A stretch of DNA of 64,000 nt, from NCBI GenBank assembly GCA_028571685.1, contig CM053164.1:41156501-41220500 (forward strand), in the 5' to 3' direction. Position numbers and translations under genes: made by a program. Numbering within the stretch: the stretch's first letter is position 1; each line of letters opens with the position of its first letter. Under the pieces are notes generated by a model, which saw only the letters and a list, made by a program, of their open reading frames with translations, did not search any database and was not told where the DNA came from. This DNA comes from Heterohyrax brucei. Its lineage: Eukaryota; Chordata; Mammalia; Hyracoidea; Procaviidae. Shown piece after piece: positions 32,976 to 46,065 of the stretch.

Positions 32976-33954
32976 CTGCAGAGATTCCTTATCTTAAGCA
33001 TTTCAAAAACATAACAACTTAATATGAGTCTTGTAAAATTAGTCTGTATGTTACTTGGAAGTCCTGATTGGCAGATTATGTTCTTAATAACTTTAATGGG
33101 AAAGTAAATTAATCATTGATTCATCAATTAACTAACTTGTTAATTTAACTACTATGTATTCAATGCCTAAGTTATACAGTGCCTACACTGCAACTGACCA
33201 ACACATCTTATTTAATAAATAAAATCTTTCAACACTTATACTCTATGAATAGGTGGATCAACAGAGAAAACAATTAAAATATATCCGTAACAATAAAAAA
33301 AAAATGGAGGACTTCATATCTTTCCCTGTCTTCCTGTGGATCAGTTGAGGAAAACTGAATCCCAGAAAGAAGAAAGGACTTGCCCTAGGCACAAAGCTAG
33401 TCACGGTCAGGGCTGCCTCCTAGCCCCATGTTCTTTCCTCCACCCTCGGCTATGGCCAGCACACTGACCTCGTAGCCAGCTAGGCCAGGGGTAGGAGGTC
33501 AGGCAGGTAGGCTGGTGGGCATGAGAGGATCTTGGGGGGCAGGGTCGGAGGCAGCCAAGTCCAGCCACCATAATCCCTGAGCGCACAAAGCGGCTAGTGG
33601 TACCTTGACTAGAAGGAAATAGGCCGTGCAGACACAAAGACCAGAAAGAGGGTGATACGGGCTGCAACTCCCTGAATTTCCTCAGAAGATGGTGCTCCAG
33701 CCAGTTTGTAAGCTCTTTATGATTCTGGAAAAGAGAAGAACTGAGACCCCAGAGTTCCCTCCATTCCTCATTTGCCTCTAACCAAAGTGCCCATCTTCTC
33801 ACATGGATTCCTGGGGTGAATGCCATGTTCCTAGCTGGGTTCCAGAGCCATCTCTTTGAGTTGCCCTAAGCAGGGTCTGCCAGGTGCTGGCTGCATGAAC
33901 AGGTCCAGTTCTTTTCACACCTGAGTCAGAGGCACAGGGAAGGCAGTAGACAGA
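32976..33954. other. Unannotated intron
   Basis: 33100-33300 is AT-rich (ATTCATCAATTAACTAACTTGTTAATTTAACTACTATG) and may be a decayed L2-type antisense end. The 139-codon frame on the minus strand (33407-33826) is featureless. Confidence 0.4.
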
Positions 33955-34130
33955 GCACTGGTTTGAGAACCAGGCTCCCTCGGTTACAGTCCTAGTTCTG
34001 CTGTTCACCAGCCATGTGGACTCAAGCAGGTCAGTCTCCCTTTCTGGGCCTCCGTTTCTTCATTTGTGTGATATAAAGTCTGGCCAAATGGCTACAACGG
34101 GCCTCCTGGTTCCGGGAGCCTTTAAGTCTA
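33955..34130 (+). repeat. MIR SINE
   Basis: GAGAACCAGGCTCCCTCGG, CAGTCCTAGTTCTGCTGTTCACC, CAAGCAGGTCAGTCTCCCTTTCTGGGCCTCCGTTTCTTC: sense MIR including the tRNA-like head. Confidence 0.85.
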
Positions 34131-34799
34131 TGGTGGAATCCGGAACGGGCAGGTGAGACAGGATAGGCCAGAACAGCCCCAAAGGCTGGGGAGGTAGCAG
34201 CTGCGTCCTATGATCCGGGCATGAGTCTGGCTAGTCAGCATGTAGTGTGTATGAGAGGAGAGCCCCAGAGAATCAGTCACAGAGGGCAGCCTCTGTGTTC
34301 CTGGCACACAAGGACTGAGACTGGCAGGACTGGGTACCAAGGAAGAGGGGAGCATCTCTTGCCCTCTTCCTCCTAAATCCGAATCTGATGTGGGCAAGGA
34401 CCACGGAGGCAGGGGGCCTTCTGGCATGTAGGCAGGCCTTGCCAAACTCCCAGTTACTTCCCAGAAGTTTCAGGGCCCCTGAGAGTGGCTCCACTCTGGC
34501 TGGCACCCCTCCAAGCTGGGCACTGGCGTCAGCAGGTCGTCACAGTTTTCTCTTACTTTCACCCAGTGACAACAAGACAGAGCAAGGAGGCGTGGGCAAG
34601 CTGACCCAGAAGCACCTGTCTCCCCGGCATCCCACTTCCATTGCCCCTTGTGCTACATCCAGCTCAGATCAGTGTCCCAGGGTGAGGCCCCAAGCGGAAG
34701 GCTCTTTTTCCAGGCCTCAGCTTCCCATCCTGGCTGCCCTTCCCGGAGTTGTAAATTGGTTCCAATGCATTACAGCAGATGCTGAGTCAGACAGGCTGA
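34131..34799. other. Unannotated intron
   Basis: No repeat or exon recognised. The frame 34388-34819 (+, 143 codons) lacks any domain. Confidence 0.45.
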
Positions 34800-34960
34800 G
34801 ATTGCTTTATTTGCTATAAAACTTTGCTAACTGATGAGTGCCCTTGGGCAGCTTAGTAAGTCTTCCAGCATCCCATATTCCAATGTAAAACAGAGTCATA
34901 ACACTGATCTTGTAGGATTTTTGTTGTTGTTGTTGAGGATTTAAGTTTAAAACACCTCTG
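34800..34960 (+). repeat. MIR-like fragment with GTT microsatellite
   Basis: GAGTGCCCTTGGGCAGCTTAGTAAGTCTTCCAGC...AAACAGAGTCATAACACTGATCTTGTAGGATT resembles a sense MIR, and (TTG)4 follows at about 34920-34934. Confidence 0.6.
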
Positions 34961-36309
34961 AGGGTAAGAGGGTATCATTACTAAGCTTCAGACTGACAGG
35001 AAGTGAGGATGGATCCCGGGAGCATTTGACCCCAAGGTCTGGGCTGGGGCTGCCCCGGACAGTGTAGTGGCCATGATGGTGGCAGCTTAGAGTCTGCCCC
35101 TGTGAGAGCCCTTGCTGAAGCTTTGAAAGTCACTGAGTTCAACAGGAGGTTGGGGGAAGGAGTTGTTACTTCCAGCTGGGAGACTGGGAGATATGAAAGT
35201 TAGAAAGGCCTTCATGGGGTGAGCAGCACAGCAGGGGAGAAGAGAGGTGTGTGAAATGCCTTATGGGGAGAAGGTGAGCAGTGAGGTGGGGCATCCCATA
35301 CGCTGGGAAGGAGGCTGGAATCAGGTTGGGGGGTGCCTCAGATGCTGACCTGTTGCTCCCTGAAGCTGAGGAGCTTGGTGGGTAGGCTGCAGTGGGCAGG
35401 GAGGCCACAGGCAGGTGGACCCTGGGCTTTCCTGAGAGGTGCAACGATGTATACAGGGGAAGCCACAGCTTACGAAGGACCCCAGGGCTATGTGGCAGTG
35501 GTGGTGGAGAAGGTGGCCTTTACCCTCGTGGTGGGAGGTGGCTGCCTAACTCCACAGACATCACATGCTCCCAGAACTGTGTTCTCAGCTCACCTTTCAC
35601 GTGTGGGATCTCAGCTCCACTGTTGTGTTGCACAGCCACAGGTTCTGTAGTGTTTTCTTGCCCCGTCTCTTTAGTCCTTAACAGCAGCTCTGGCAGAAAG
35701 CCAGGGCAGGGATGGCTAGCTCTACTTCCCCTCCAGAGTGAAGACTAGGCCAGTCAGGTCCAGAGAAGGGAGGGGTTTGCCTGATTTTTCCACCTGGTGG
35801 GACAGCCAACATGTGTGAAGCAGGGGTCAGGCCCCAACCCTAACTACCCCCTGTCCAGCCCCTTCCACAGTGCCATGCCCTTCCCTGTGGCTGTGCAGGG
35901 AGGCCCAAGGGACAGGGAAGGACAGGATGAGTAGCAGCTCTGGCTCTGGGCCTGCCTAGCTGTCGAGGTGAATTGTGGCCAGGCTGCCACAGCTGAGCTG
36001 GCAGGCACAATCTGTTCTTATTCTGCTGGAGCACAGACAAGCCCGGCCCTGAGGCTTAACAACTCAGGTGCTGGGCCCCTGGGGAGAGGTGACAGAGTCA
36101 TCAGCTCAACACTGTGGTGGGGCAGTGGAGCCTGTTCCAAGGGTAATCCCACAGCTGTATACCCTGACCAGCTGTCACCACACCTTAGCTTTAAAGTTAA
36201 CATGTCCCTGGGCTGGCAGAGATGCTAGTTTTACTAGAGCTGTGCTGCTCTGAAGACTGGGTCCTCTGTCTCAGAAATGTGAAGGTAACCTGGCACTTCA
36301 TTCATTGTA
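34961..36309. other. Unannotated intron
   Basis: No recognised repeats in 1.35 kb. The GC-rich segment around 35840-36040 gives short chance frames on both strands. Confidence 0.45.
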
Positions 36310-36530
36310 AGTCATAGTGAGCCATTTTTGAGCAATTGATATGTACCAGGCTCAAGGTTCAAAGTGTTACACACATTATCTGATTTAGTCCTCCCCCAAA
36401 CCTTGTGAAATAGGAGTTATTAGCCCCATTTTACAGATGAAGAAACCAAGGCTCAGAGAGGTTAAAAATGGGCTATTCCACAGTCCAGTCTGGGTTTCAA
36501 CTCATATCTGACAACAAAGCACATTCACTC
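36310..36530 (-). repeat. MIR SINE, well preserved
   Basis: TTGATATGTACCAGGCTCAAGG, CACATTATCTGATTTAGTCC, GTTATTAGCCCCATTTTACAGATGAAGAAACC and CTCAGAGAGGTTAAAAATGG: antisense MIR over about 200 bases. Confidence 0.93.
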
Positions 36531-36859
36531 ATCAATCATTTTGGGCCCCTTGAGTGTGGCTGGGCTTGGAAACCAGAGAGGAACATGACAAGGTCCAGAA
36601 ATGCCCTCTACCACTGAAGCTGTTATTTAACTATATGCATGTATTTGGAAGTTTGGGGTGGGGAGGGTGGCAAAGGAGGAGAAAGTGGTGGTAATACTGG
36701 CCCTGTAGTAAAAAGCAGAACATTCTCAGTTCCACTCATAAGGCAGAGATCACTTAAAACTGTGATAAATCCAGGAAGGCTACATGGAAGAAGAAGCATT
36801 TGGTTAAGTTTTGATTAGGCTTAGAAAGGAGGTAAAAATGGAAAGTCTACCAGCATTAT
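36531..36859. other. Unannotated intron
   Basis: Nothing recognised. Confidence 0.45.
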
Positions 36860-37050
36860 TTTATTATCATAATTACATTAATAAAAGTAGTAAGTATCTC
36901 AACGGCTTGGTGAAGAAATCAGGAACAAATAGACCTCATTTTACAACTGAGGGCACAAGCTCAGAGGAGAATAATTTGCTCAAGGTCATACAGCCATCAG
37001 TGACAGGCCCAGAACTTGCAGCCAGAGCTTCTGAGTTTCCATCCAAGGGC
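36860..37050 (-). repeat. MIR SINE
   Basis: CATTTTACAACTGAGGGCACAAGCTCAGAGGAGAATAATTTGCTCAAGGTCATACAGCC is an antisense MIR core and 5' half. Confidence 0.87.
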
Positions 37051-37439
37051 CTTCTCCTTCCAATTGGACAGACAGAATTACTGACTTAAAGCCATCTGAT
37101 GGCTGGCTCAGAGTTAGGCTTTGTCTCTGCCTGGCTCCTGGCTCAGGGCAGGCTTGGGGAGAGCGGGGACAGGGTCTGGCTGATAGTGGTAACTCATCTC
37201 GGAGGACATCTGGATAACATCACCTCACTTTGGGGCCAAGCAGAAAGTGAGCCCAGGGCTTCCAGAGTGGCTAGGACCGTAGAGCACTAATCATACAGCT
37301 AGGGGAAGTGGCAAGGGACACATCTATCTCCTTTCTCCCTCTCCAGAACTGCTGGGCCAGTCATCCTAGGGCTGGTGCCAGCTATCATCAGGAAGCCATC
37401 TATGCCTCAGTTTCCCTCCCTCCATACTGAATGACAGGA
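37051..37439. other. Unannotated intron
   Basis: Nothing recognised. Confidence 0.45.
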
Positions 37440-37585
37440 TGTGAGAACCTATTTAGTCTGACTTCCTCCCATTAAAGCCGAGGAAACTGAGACCCAGAGA
37501 GGACAAGGAATATGTCCAGGGCCCACAGCTACAGAACTAGAACCCAGGTTTCCCCACTGACTGGCCGATATCCTTCATGCTATCC
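37440..37585 (-). repeat. MIR SINE
   Basis: CATTAAAGCCGAGGAAACTGAGACCCAGAGAGG, CAGGGCCCACAGCTACAGAAC and GAACCCAGGTTTCCCC: antisense MIR. Confidence 0.88.
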
Positions 37586-37901
37586 CTGCTGCCTCTGGAT
37601 CAAGAAATACCCAACAGCACCACGAGCCATTCGTAAAACAGTTCTATCTTTGAAGCCAGACTCCAGTTCAAAGGCAGGCTGTTTCGCTTCCAACCTTGGA
37701 ATCCGTAACGTTCCCAAGTCTGTTTCCTTTTTCCTGTCTACGTACCCTATGAAGTCATCCCAACAGTAAACAAGGAAGCGTAAGCAATGGTAGTAGCGCT
37801 CCACTTGGGGACAAAGGAGTGTGCAAAACTGTTCGTGGTCTTCCCTTTGACTAGAGGGAAAGAAACCCGGACTCTGCAGGGAGGAGAGAGTGATAATGAT
37901 A
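37586..37901. other. Unannotated intron
   Basis: No repeat recognised; it leads up to the AfroSINE by the KCNK3 acceptor. Confidence 0.45.
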
Positions 37902-39260
<1,359 letters not shown>

Positions 39261-39919
39261 CCGAGGGACCTCTGGAGCCCCCTTTCGTGCCCTGCAAATT
39301 CTGAGAAATGTGAAACTTGGGGGAACACGGGGCAGAAAGGCAGAAGCCAAGGAGCCTCCCCCATCCCTTTGGTAATCTATGGAGCTCCACAGTTCTCAGA
39401 TGCCCCGCTGGCCCCCAGGCCCCAACCTCCAGAGGGGACTTCATGTTCCGTGTACATTTGCATCTCTATTTATACCTCTGCCCTGCTGGGTCTCCCACCT
39501 TCCCTTGGCTCCCAAAGCCAGGATGTCTTTGTCCAGGTCACCCCCTCAGTCCCACTCTCCCTCTCCATCCCCAGCTGTGTCTCCCAACCTCCTACTACCT
39601 TGTGTTGTTTTGCATGGCTTTGCAGTTTGGAGACTGTGGAAATCGAGCAGTCCCTAAAGCTAGCTCCAGAGGGCAGGACAGATGCAAGGAAGAACAGACA
39701 GGCAGCAGGAAGACAGCTGAGAAGCAGTGGAGGAAGCAGTGGCTTCCCAGTCCGCAGGGGGTCCCCACTGTGAGAGCTAACTGACCTCCAGCCACATTCT
39801 CAGGAGCGGATGGATGGGTAGTCTACCCTTCAGGAGACTAGAGATATGTCATCAGTGGCCACTGCTAAGATTATGGAGTGATTCTTAGCCTCTGAAAACC
39901 CTGGCCTGGCTGCTCATTC

Positions 39920-40003
39920 CTTTGAGGCTCACAACACTCCAGTTAAATTAACAGAGCAAGAGTACTCATTCCCATTTTACAGGTGAGAACACTGAGCCCA
40001 GGC
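39920..40003 (-). repeat. MIR SINE fragment in the KCNK3 3'UTR
   Basis: CTCACAACACTCCAGTTAAATTAACAG and TCATTCCCATTTTACAGGTGAGAACACTGAGCCC follow the antisense MIR order. Confidence 0.78.
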
Positions 40004-40042
40004 AGATGATAGATGATGATAGATGATAGGTGATAGATGACA
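40004..40042 (+). repeat. GATAGATGAT-type microsatellite
   Basis: Imperfect repeats of GATGATAGAT and GATAGGTGATAGATGA follow the A-poor end of a MIR copy in the KCNK3 3'UTR. About four units are present. Confidence 0.75.
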
Positions 40043-40329
40043 GAAGGCAAAGAGGAGCAAGAATCCAGAGTGCATCTCCCCAGTCTAGTGCTCCTTCCTT
40101 CCAGCTCTTGCCTGATCTCAAAATCAAGGCTCCTGTCTTACCCACCCAGCACTGGGTGGCCAACTGGGCCTTAAACCAGAACCAGAAGTCCAAGGTATGG
40201 GGCACTGCCTCTACTACTCTTGGCTAGGGGTGGGGCGTCTTAGTGAGCCCCCAAGACAGGGTCTCTGCACTGCCCTTTAAGCAAGACTGGGCCTAACAGC
40301 AGGAAGGCCAGGAACTGCATCTCTAGCAC

Positions 40330-40495
40330 CCTGTTGTTGCTCTTGGGTGCCGTCAAGTCAATTCCACCTCACAGCAACCCCATACAACAGAATAGAACTG
40401 CCCCATGTGGTTTTCTTGGTTGTAATCTTTAGGGAAGCCAATCACCAGGTCTTTCTCCCACAGAGCCATTAGGTGGATTTGATCACCCCACTGGG
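40330..40495 (-). mobile_element. AfroSINE, longer form, in the KCNK3 3'UTR
   Basis: A reverse-oriented AfroSINE begins with GTGCCGTCAAGTCAATTCCA and CTCACAGCAACCCCATA. It carries the middle block TTGTAATCTTTAGGGAAGCC...TCTTTCTCCCACAGAGCC that marks the longer form, then a degraded head near 40480. It lies 1.28 kb after the stop codon, inside the predicted mature transcript. Confidence 0.88.
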
Positions 40496-41021
40496 ATATT
40501 CTCCCTGCCCCCACAGCCATTGTTGGTGCCTGTGTCCCAAATAGCTAGAGATAACCAATGCTGCAGGAAGGAATACCTCTCTCGCGGGGGAGCTTGGATC
40601 TGGTGTGTCCACTGCCTAAACCACCTGTAATCCAGAAGCTCAAGTAGAATGCAGCAAGCAAAGGAGACACCCTCAGATCCACTGTCAGGACCCATTCTGG
40701 AAATAGTACAGTGACTCAGGACAGCACCCAGAGGGAGCGGGCAGAACACCTCCCTTCCCTCAGTACTGCCCTCCCGTGCTGTCCGATGTCAGCGTCTCAG
40801 CACTGCCAAGCAAGGCCAGCCCTGGCATTGGGGAATCAGAAGTGGGGGCCCCACAGAGTGATCAGCCTCAGGCCCATTCCAGCCATGTTCTCTGGCTTCT
40901 GGAAATGCGTAGGAAGGAAGAGTGTGGTCTGGCGCTATGTCTGAGTCCAGGCTCAGTGTGGGTTGCTGGCTAACCACGTGCTCCAGGAAAGCCGGGGCCA
41001 CGACCTGGGGTGCTGCCCTCT

Positions 41022-41066
41022 GTGTGTGTGTGTGCGTGTGTGTGTGTATGTGTGTGTGTATGCTGG
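41022..41066 (+). repeat. TG microsatellite in the KCNK3 3'UTR
   Basis: Alternating TG with a few interruptions (GTGCGTGTG, GTATGTG) extends over about 45 bases, roughly 420 bases before the polyadenylation signal. In the transcript it would be a UG-rich run, a kind of sequence that TDP-43 and CELF proteins can bind (family knowledge; no binding data here). Confidence 0.85.
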
Positions 41067-41479
41067 AGGGAGGGCAGTGCTGGCTGCGTCTGTCCTGTGT
41101 GTGACCCTGCCCTCGAGGGGTCCTGTCCAGTCAGTCCCGAGGGAGCCACAACCAAAGTTGCAGGGAGATGGTGAGGAAGGAGGTGGAATGGCCCTGGAGG
41201 CAGAGCACCGCTGCCTGCTTGGTCTCCAGCTGTGCCTTTCCGAGGGAACTGGAAGATCGAAGTGACTTCCTTTCCTCAGCCCCTCCCACTGCAGGCAGCC
41301 TTTCTGCTTCCCCAATGCCTTATGCCTGGGCATACTGCCACAGAATATGCAATATGTGTGGGTGACAAGCCCCCACAGCCACACCCCCACGGGCAGCCCC
41401 TGGACTCCCAAGGCTGTGGCTGCCATGGCCTCCCCTCAACTCCTCCTGCCTGTCTGTCTTCACAATGAGAATGATGCCT

Positions 41480-41485
41480 AATAAA
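41480..41485 (+). terminator. KCNK3: Polyadenylation signal AATAAA for KCNK3
   Basis: A canonical AATAAA lies in the context GCCTAATAAATGCTGTCC, about 2.43 kb after the KCNK3 stop codon. Cleavage would be expected 10-30 bases downstream. No other hexamer as well placed was noticed between 39053 and this point. Confidence 0.7.
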
Positions 41486-41685
41486 TGCTGTCCATGGAGA
41501 CCAGCTTCAGGCTCCAGCTGCCTCTGTCCTCACAGACTCTCAGTACTGCCAGGGAGCAGTGACATCCCCCTGGACCATCAGGGTCCACAGACATACCAAC
41601 TCCTGCACCCACATGGACAAGACCCTTTGTCTCAGGAGGGAAGCACTGGGTTCCTTTTTGTGATTTTTCCAAAGATCCAGAGTTT

Positions 41686-41831
41686 CTCAGTTGCCATCAG
41701 TTCCAACTCACTGGAACCCGCTAGAACAGAGTAGAACTGCCTCATACGATTTCCAAGAAGCACCTAGTAGATTTGAACTATTGACCTTTTGGTTAACTGC
41801 TGTAGCTAACCATTACACCAGCAGGGTTTCT
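41686..41831 (-). mobile_element. AfroSINE, just downstream of the KCNK3 polyadenylation site
   Basis: GTTGCCATCAGTTCCAACTCACTGG, CTAGAACAGAGTAGAACTGCC, AGATTTGAACTATTGACC, head ending TACACCAGCAGGGTTTCT. Confidence 0.92.
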
Positions 41832-41844
41832 CAGAGCACGCTAA

Positions 41845-41995
41845 GACCTTAGACATCACCTAGTCCCATCCTCCCCTTGTAGGTGAGTAAAACAGGCTCA
41901 GAGAGGGTAAGTCACTTGACCTGAGTCCCACAGAAGTGAAACAGGGGCTTAGAAGCTGAACCGACCTTCCTAGTCCAGTGCTCTCCTCTCCTCAT
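41845..41995 (-). repeat. MIR SINE
   Basis: CTTGTAGGTGAGTAAAACAGGCTCAGAGAGGGTAAGTCACTTGACC is the antisense core, with a decayed 5' half. Confidence 0.85.
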
Positions 41996-43764
41996 GCAGC
42001 CTGTGGAGTCTGGCCCAGGCACACTGTAGCTGACATGGCCCTGATGTGCCAGTAATACCACCCTGCCAGGTGGGAGTGGGGATGCCCTTCTCCAGCAGAG
42101 GCTCCCGACAGAGAAATGACAGACAAAAAAAAGTCTCTTTCAAAAGAGTCAGGTCACAAGCAACTTTCTTCAGAGTACATTTTTCTCCAGGCCTAGAAGG
42201 ACTGGAACAAGGCTGACACGGTAAATTAGAGTGAGCCCCACACAGACCCAGGGTGCAGATCCCCCTGCCCCGCTGCGGTCAGCTCCAGGCTCAGCTAGCC
42301 AGGGGCTTCCTAACTTCATGGAGTATGAGCCAGCCACAGTAGTATGTTTTACACCACAGCCCCACATCCACGCATCTGTCTATCTATGTACCTATCTTCC
42401 ATGTGATAGCACTTAATCCTTACTACATCCAATGCACTCTAATACTTTCTTTCTATTATATTTCACTGTTTAAAATTGATACCTGAATTGATGATCCATT
42501 AATGGTTTGTTACCTGCAGCTTGAAATGCACTAGAGAGATAAGAGGAAGGTGGGCATGAGGGACCTTCTCCCAGTCCTCACACAGTGGAGCTACTCACGT
42601 AGTTCAGTGGAAAGACGCAGAGAGAGATCTGACGTCTGCGGGGGCAGAGGAAGGAAGCTGCAGGGTTCGAAGAAGGAAATGGTCACACAGACGGCCCTTG
42701 AAAGCAAGACACTGACAGCACTCTGGTCTGCTGCCCCTGGCTGTCCCTGAAGCTGCAGGCAAGCTCCTGAGACAGCCTCCTTGTCAGCCTGCATCCCTCA
42801 GGGAGGCCACAGTGGAACTGGGCTCAGCTCCAGTTTGCTCACCCACTCTGATGAGGCCATCTCATCAGAAGCCAGGATTCACTGCCCATTGCCCAGTTGC
42901 CTTGATCTTTCTTACAATGGCTAAGCGCAACAACAGCAGGAACAATTTCAGTTTTCTGTCAGCAATGGGAGGCACTTCATGTGTTTGCTAGATGTAAATG
43001 GATTGATACTTGCCCTCCTGTCTTAACAACCTGGGGCAAAATAATCACAAACTGAACTTGAAGGAATCCCAAGGGTTTTATACCAGTCTTCCTAGGGGGA
43101 AATTGGTACAGGCAGAGCTGTGAATGGTACCCCACGCCCTGCCCAAAGCTCCTAAGAGTTCCGCCTTGCCCATAGTCCCACCCCTACCCTCCTCACTTAC
43201 ACACAGCTCTGAGCACTCCTGCAACAAAAGATCCAGGCACAACAGAAGCAAAAAGCCAGAACCGCAGGGTGGGGTGGGGCATCGTATACCAAGATCCCAG
43301 GCTACGTGGTGAGCTGGTGAATATCATACAGGGACTGAAGCTTCCTGGGAGCCAGGAAAGAAAGAACCAGCCATGGCCATTCCTCCCAAAATACATCCCA
43401 CACTATGCTTTGCGGGAAATGATTCCTTGGTCAAATCAATTTAGGGAAGCAATGCCCACACCACTGCTTCCCAGAGCTTCACAAAGCATCTTAGCTTAGC
43501 AAACGTTATGAAAAGTCCTTCCCTAAAGGCTTCTTTACCCAGCATTGTCCCAAACTCATCCCAAACAGCAGAGCCTCTGCGTGCAGTGCATCTGTTCACA
43601 TATTGGGTTCCACGGAACACACCTTGAGAAATACTGTCTATGAAAATCTCATTGTCTGGAGAAGAATGGAGGCAGATCCCTCCCTCCTATGATCAATTCT
43701 AAAAGGAATTTAGCTTGTAAGTCCTCCTGTGACTCTACTTTTATCCTCAGCTGAAAGTAAGTTG
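41996..43764. other. Intergenic, possible hAT fragments
   Basis: TTGATGATCCATTAATGGTTTGTTACCTGCAGC (about 42489-42520) and GGGTTCCACGGAACACACCTTGAGAAATACTG (43606-43637) look like ends of decayed hAT-Charlie elements. No exon or RNA gene was seen. Confidence 0.4.
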
Positions 43765-43870
43765 AGAGCACAGTACTTGCCTAACATCAGGCAGTGACAT
43801 GGCAGCAGAGCTGGGATTTGAACCCAGACCTGATGGTTCCAAAGCATGTGCTCTTACCCACCTCCCTGTA
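43765..43870 (-). repeat. MIR SINE fragment with tRNA-like head
   Basis: CAGCAGAGCTGGGATTTGAACCCAGACC and AGCATGTGCTCTTACCCACC are the antisense head of MIR. It is not a tRNA gene: there is no cloverleaf or Pol III terminator at the right spacing. Confidence 0.87.
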
Positions 43871-44600
43871 AACGTCCCCGGGATAGCCCAGGTCTGCAGC
43901 ACAGGTTTGGCAAAAGCTGCACAGCTATTGATCACATGGTCACTTCTTATGCAAACCTTGGTAAGTAGGGAATCTTTTTGTCTCCCTTCAAAAATGACAG
44001 ATTCTGATGGAGCTGAAAATCTTCAGGTTCACCCACCCTGACATGTGGACCTCCTCTCGAAGTCCAGCAGCCTTCCCCTAGTTTATGTCAGGGAGCCAAG
44101 GGCAGGAGAGGGCTGGCCAGGGCCAGGGAAAGATTTATTCAAAATGGACATGTTACCAGAGGAAAGAGCAACTGCCCACACTAATATACCAGCCCCCTGC
44201 CTGAGGGCATAAGACATCATCAGTACGCTCCCTGGACAGCATGAAGCTGATGTGCCCTCAGCCCTAAGCTGGGGACAGGTTAGAGGCTGAGGTGGCCCCC
44301 GAAGCCTAGTCAACAGCAGACTCAGTACCCTCCTCCGGCCCCGCTGAGAAAGAGCTGTGACACTGGAACAGCAGTCCTTGGGCACTGCTGTTAACTTTTT
44401 GTCAAAGGCTGTGAGGAAATTCACATGCATGAGCATGCACACACACACACTTTTTCAGCTGATGGGCCCGGTCCTGTCTTTCCCAGAGGATGAGGTTTGG
44501 GTTCACAGAAAGGAGGTGACGTGCTCAAAAGCATAGAGCAAGGTAATGCTTTAGCAAAGGTCAGCATCCAGACACTTTAACTTGCTAACTTCCTCCCCAA

Positions 44601-44603
<3 letters not shown>
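43871..44603. other. Intergenic, nothing recognised
   Basis: A short CA run (44438-44450) occurs. The frame 44083-44448 (-, 121 codons) is featureless. Confidence 0.45.

Positions 44604-44641
<38 letters not shown>
44604..44641. repeat. CA microsatellite
   Basis: About 18 uninterrupted CA dinucleotides follow ACACATACACA; likely polymorphic. Confidence 0.97.
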
Positions 44642-44645
<4 letters not shown>

Positions 44646-44894
44646 CAGGGCCCGGCCTCCTCTGACTCTGATTTCAGAAGAAAGGTGCTCATCTCTGAGG
44701 CAGAGTCATCCTGATGCTGGAAATTTACCACATCCCAATCTGGACAAACCAGGAGACACATGCCACCACCACTGCTTGCCCCTCTGTCTCCCAGCTGCAG
44801 TCCAAGGGCCACGGGCTGGTGCTGGCCTCCTTCTGCTGGAGGTCCTAATGGCATTGACCCCGGTGATCCTCTCCAGCCAGTGAACTCCAAAACC

Positions 44895-45075
44895 CACATT
44901 GGCAGTATTTTCTACTTAAAAAGCTCTCCCACATCATTCTCCCGTTTGATGATTGCAACAGTTCTGTGATTTAGGCAAGAATGAACATCCCCTTTTTATA
45001 GGTGAGAAAAAGACTAAAGCTCAGAAAGACCCAAGGGCCTGTGAGCAGGGACTCTTCCACAGCCACTCTCCATCT
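44895..45075 (-). repeat. MIR-like SINE
   Basis: TTTGATGATTGCAACAGTTCTGTGATTTAGGCAAGAATGAACATCCCCTTTTTATAGGTGAG follows the antisense MIR order, partly rearranged. Confidence 0.75.
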
Positions 45076-45854
45076 GAAGCACTGTCTGCACTGGGCATTC
45101 CCTTGGGGTCTAATGTGGTGGAACCCAGTGCCGATAACCCAGGCCAGCAAATGTCCCTGTCATGAGCCCTGTGGCCTGCTAGGCTCGTCCAAATGAGTCG
45201 GAGAGGTCCCAGTGAACATCATTCACAGAATTCATTAGCAAAAAGAGACAAGGATTCAAGAACACTTGACCCACTTCACCATGTGCCCTGGGCAAACTCT
45301 GCTCAAAGACTTAAACTGCGGATGGAGGACAGCTGAACACTCAGCCCACAACTCCTGCCCTTTAACAGGAAGACAAGGTAGCAAGACCAAGCACTCCTGG
45401 GAAAAAGGTCATACCTCTAATGCAGGCCAACTCCCCACACCAACACTCTCTCACAGTTCTTGTTCCTTGAAATTGACAAATCTGAGCAGGTCACCCTTGA
45501 CCGCAGAGTTTTCTGGTCTGACTACCAGGTCAGGGCAGCACCAAGGAGACCCATATCCTTGGGCCCAGCATCAGGGTTTGAGAGCTTCCCATGTTCCACC
45601 TGGGGAGACCAGAGGTGCTGCCAAGCAGGGAGTCGGGCATGGGCTGGGTTGTGCAGTCTGTGCCTTTGATTCTTCACCCTTCTCAGCAGTGAAAGCTCAC
45701 ATTACTAGGAGGGGCCTGTCTGTGTGTTCTGGAAACCCTAAGTGGATATTTTCTGGGTGGCCCTCCTTCAGGGGCAGAAAGAGCTCTAATGACACTTTGG
45801 CTGCCTGTACAGTCTAACTATTTTCTCTCTAAAGGTAGAAGAGATACCAAAGAA
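45076..45854. other. Intergenic, nothing recognised
   Basis: The 183-codon frame 45266-45817 (+) shows no domain or splice context. Confidence 0.45.
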
Positions 45855-46065
45855 GAAATACATTCTGGAGCACCTACTATGTGCCCCATACTTTACAAAT
45901 CTCACAGCCCTGTGAGGCAGGCACTATTACCCTCATTTCAGTAGATGAGAAAAGTGAAATCCAGAGAGGTTAAGTGACTTTCCCAAGGTCACACAGCTAG
46001 TAAGTGGCAAGACCCCACCCAGGACCATCCGACTCCAAAGCCCCTGCACTTTCCGTGGCACCTCC
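45855..46065 (-). repeat. MIR SINE, near complete
   Basis: GGAGCACCTACTATGTGCCCCATACTTTACAAATCTCACAGCCC, GAGGCAGGCACTATTACCC and GAGGTTAAGTGACTTTCCCAAGGTCACACAGCTAG: the best preserved MIR in the window. Confidence 0.95.

Noticed and set aside
43765-43870. tRNA-like GGGATTTGAACCC segment
   Set aside because: It is the tRNA-derived head of a MIR; no cloverleaf or terminator of a real tRNA gene. The same applies to the SINE heads throughout.
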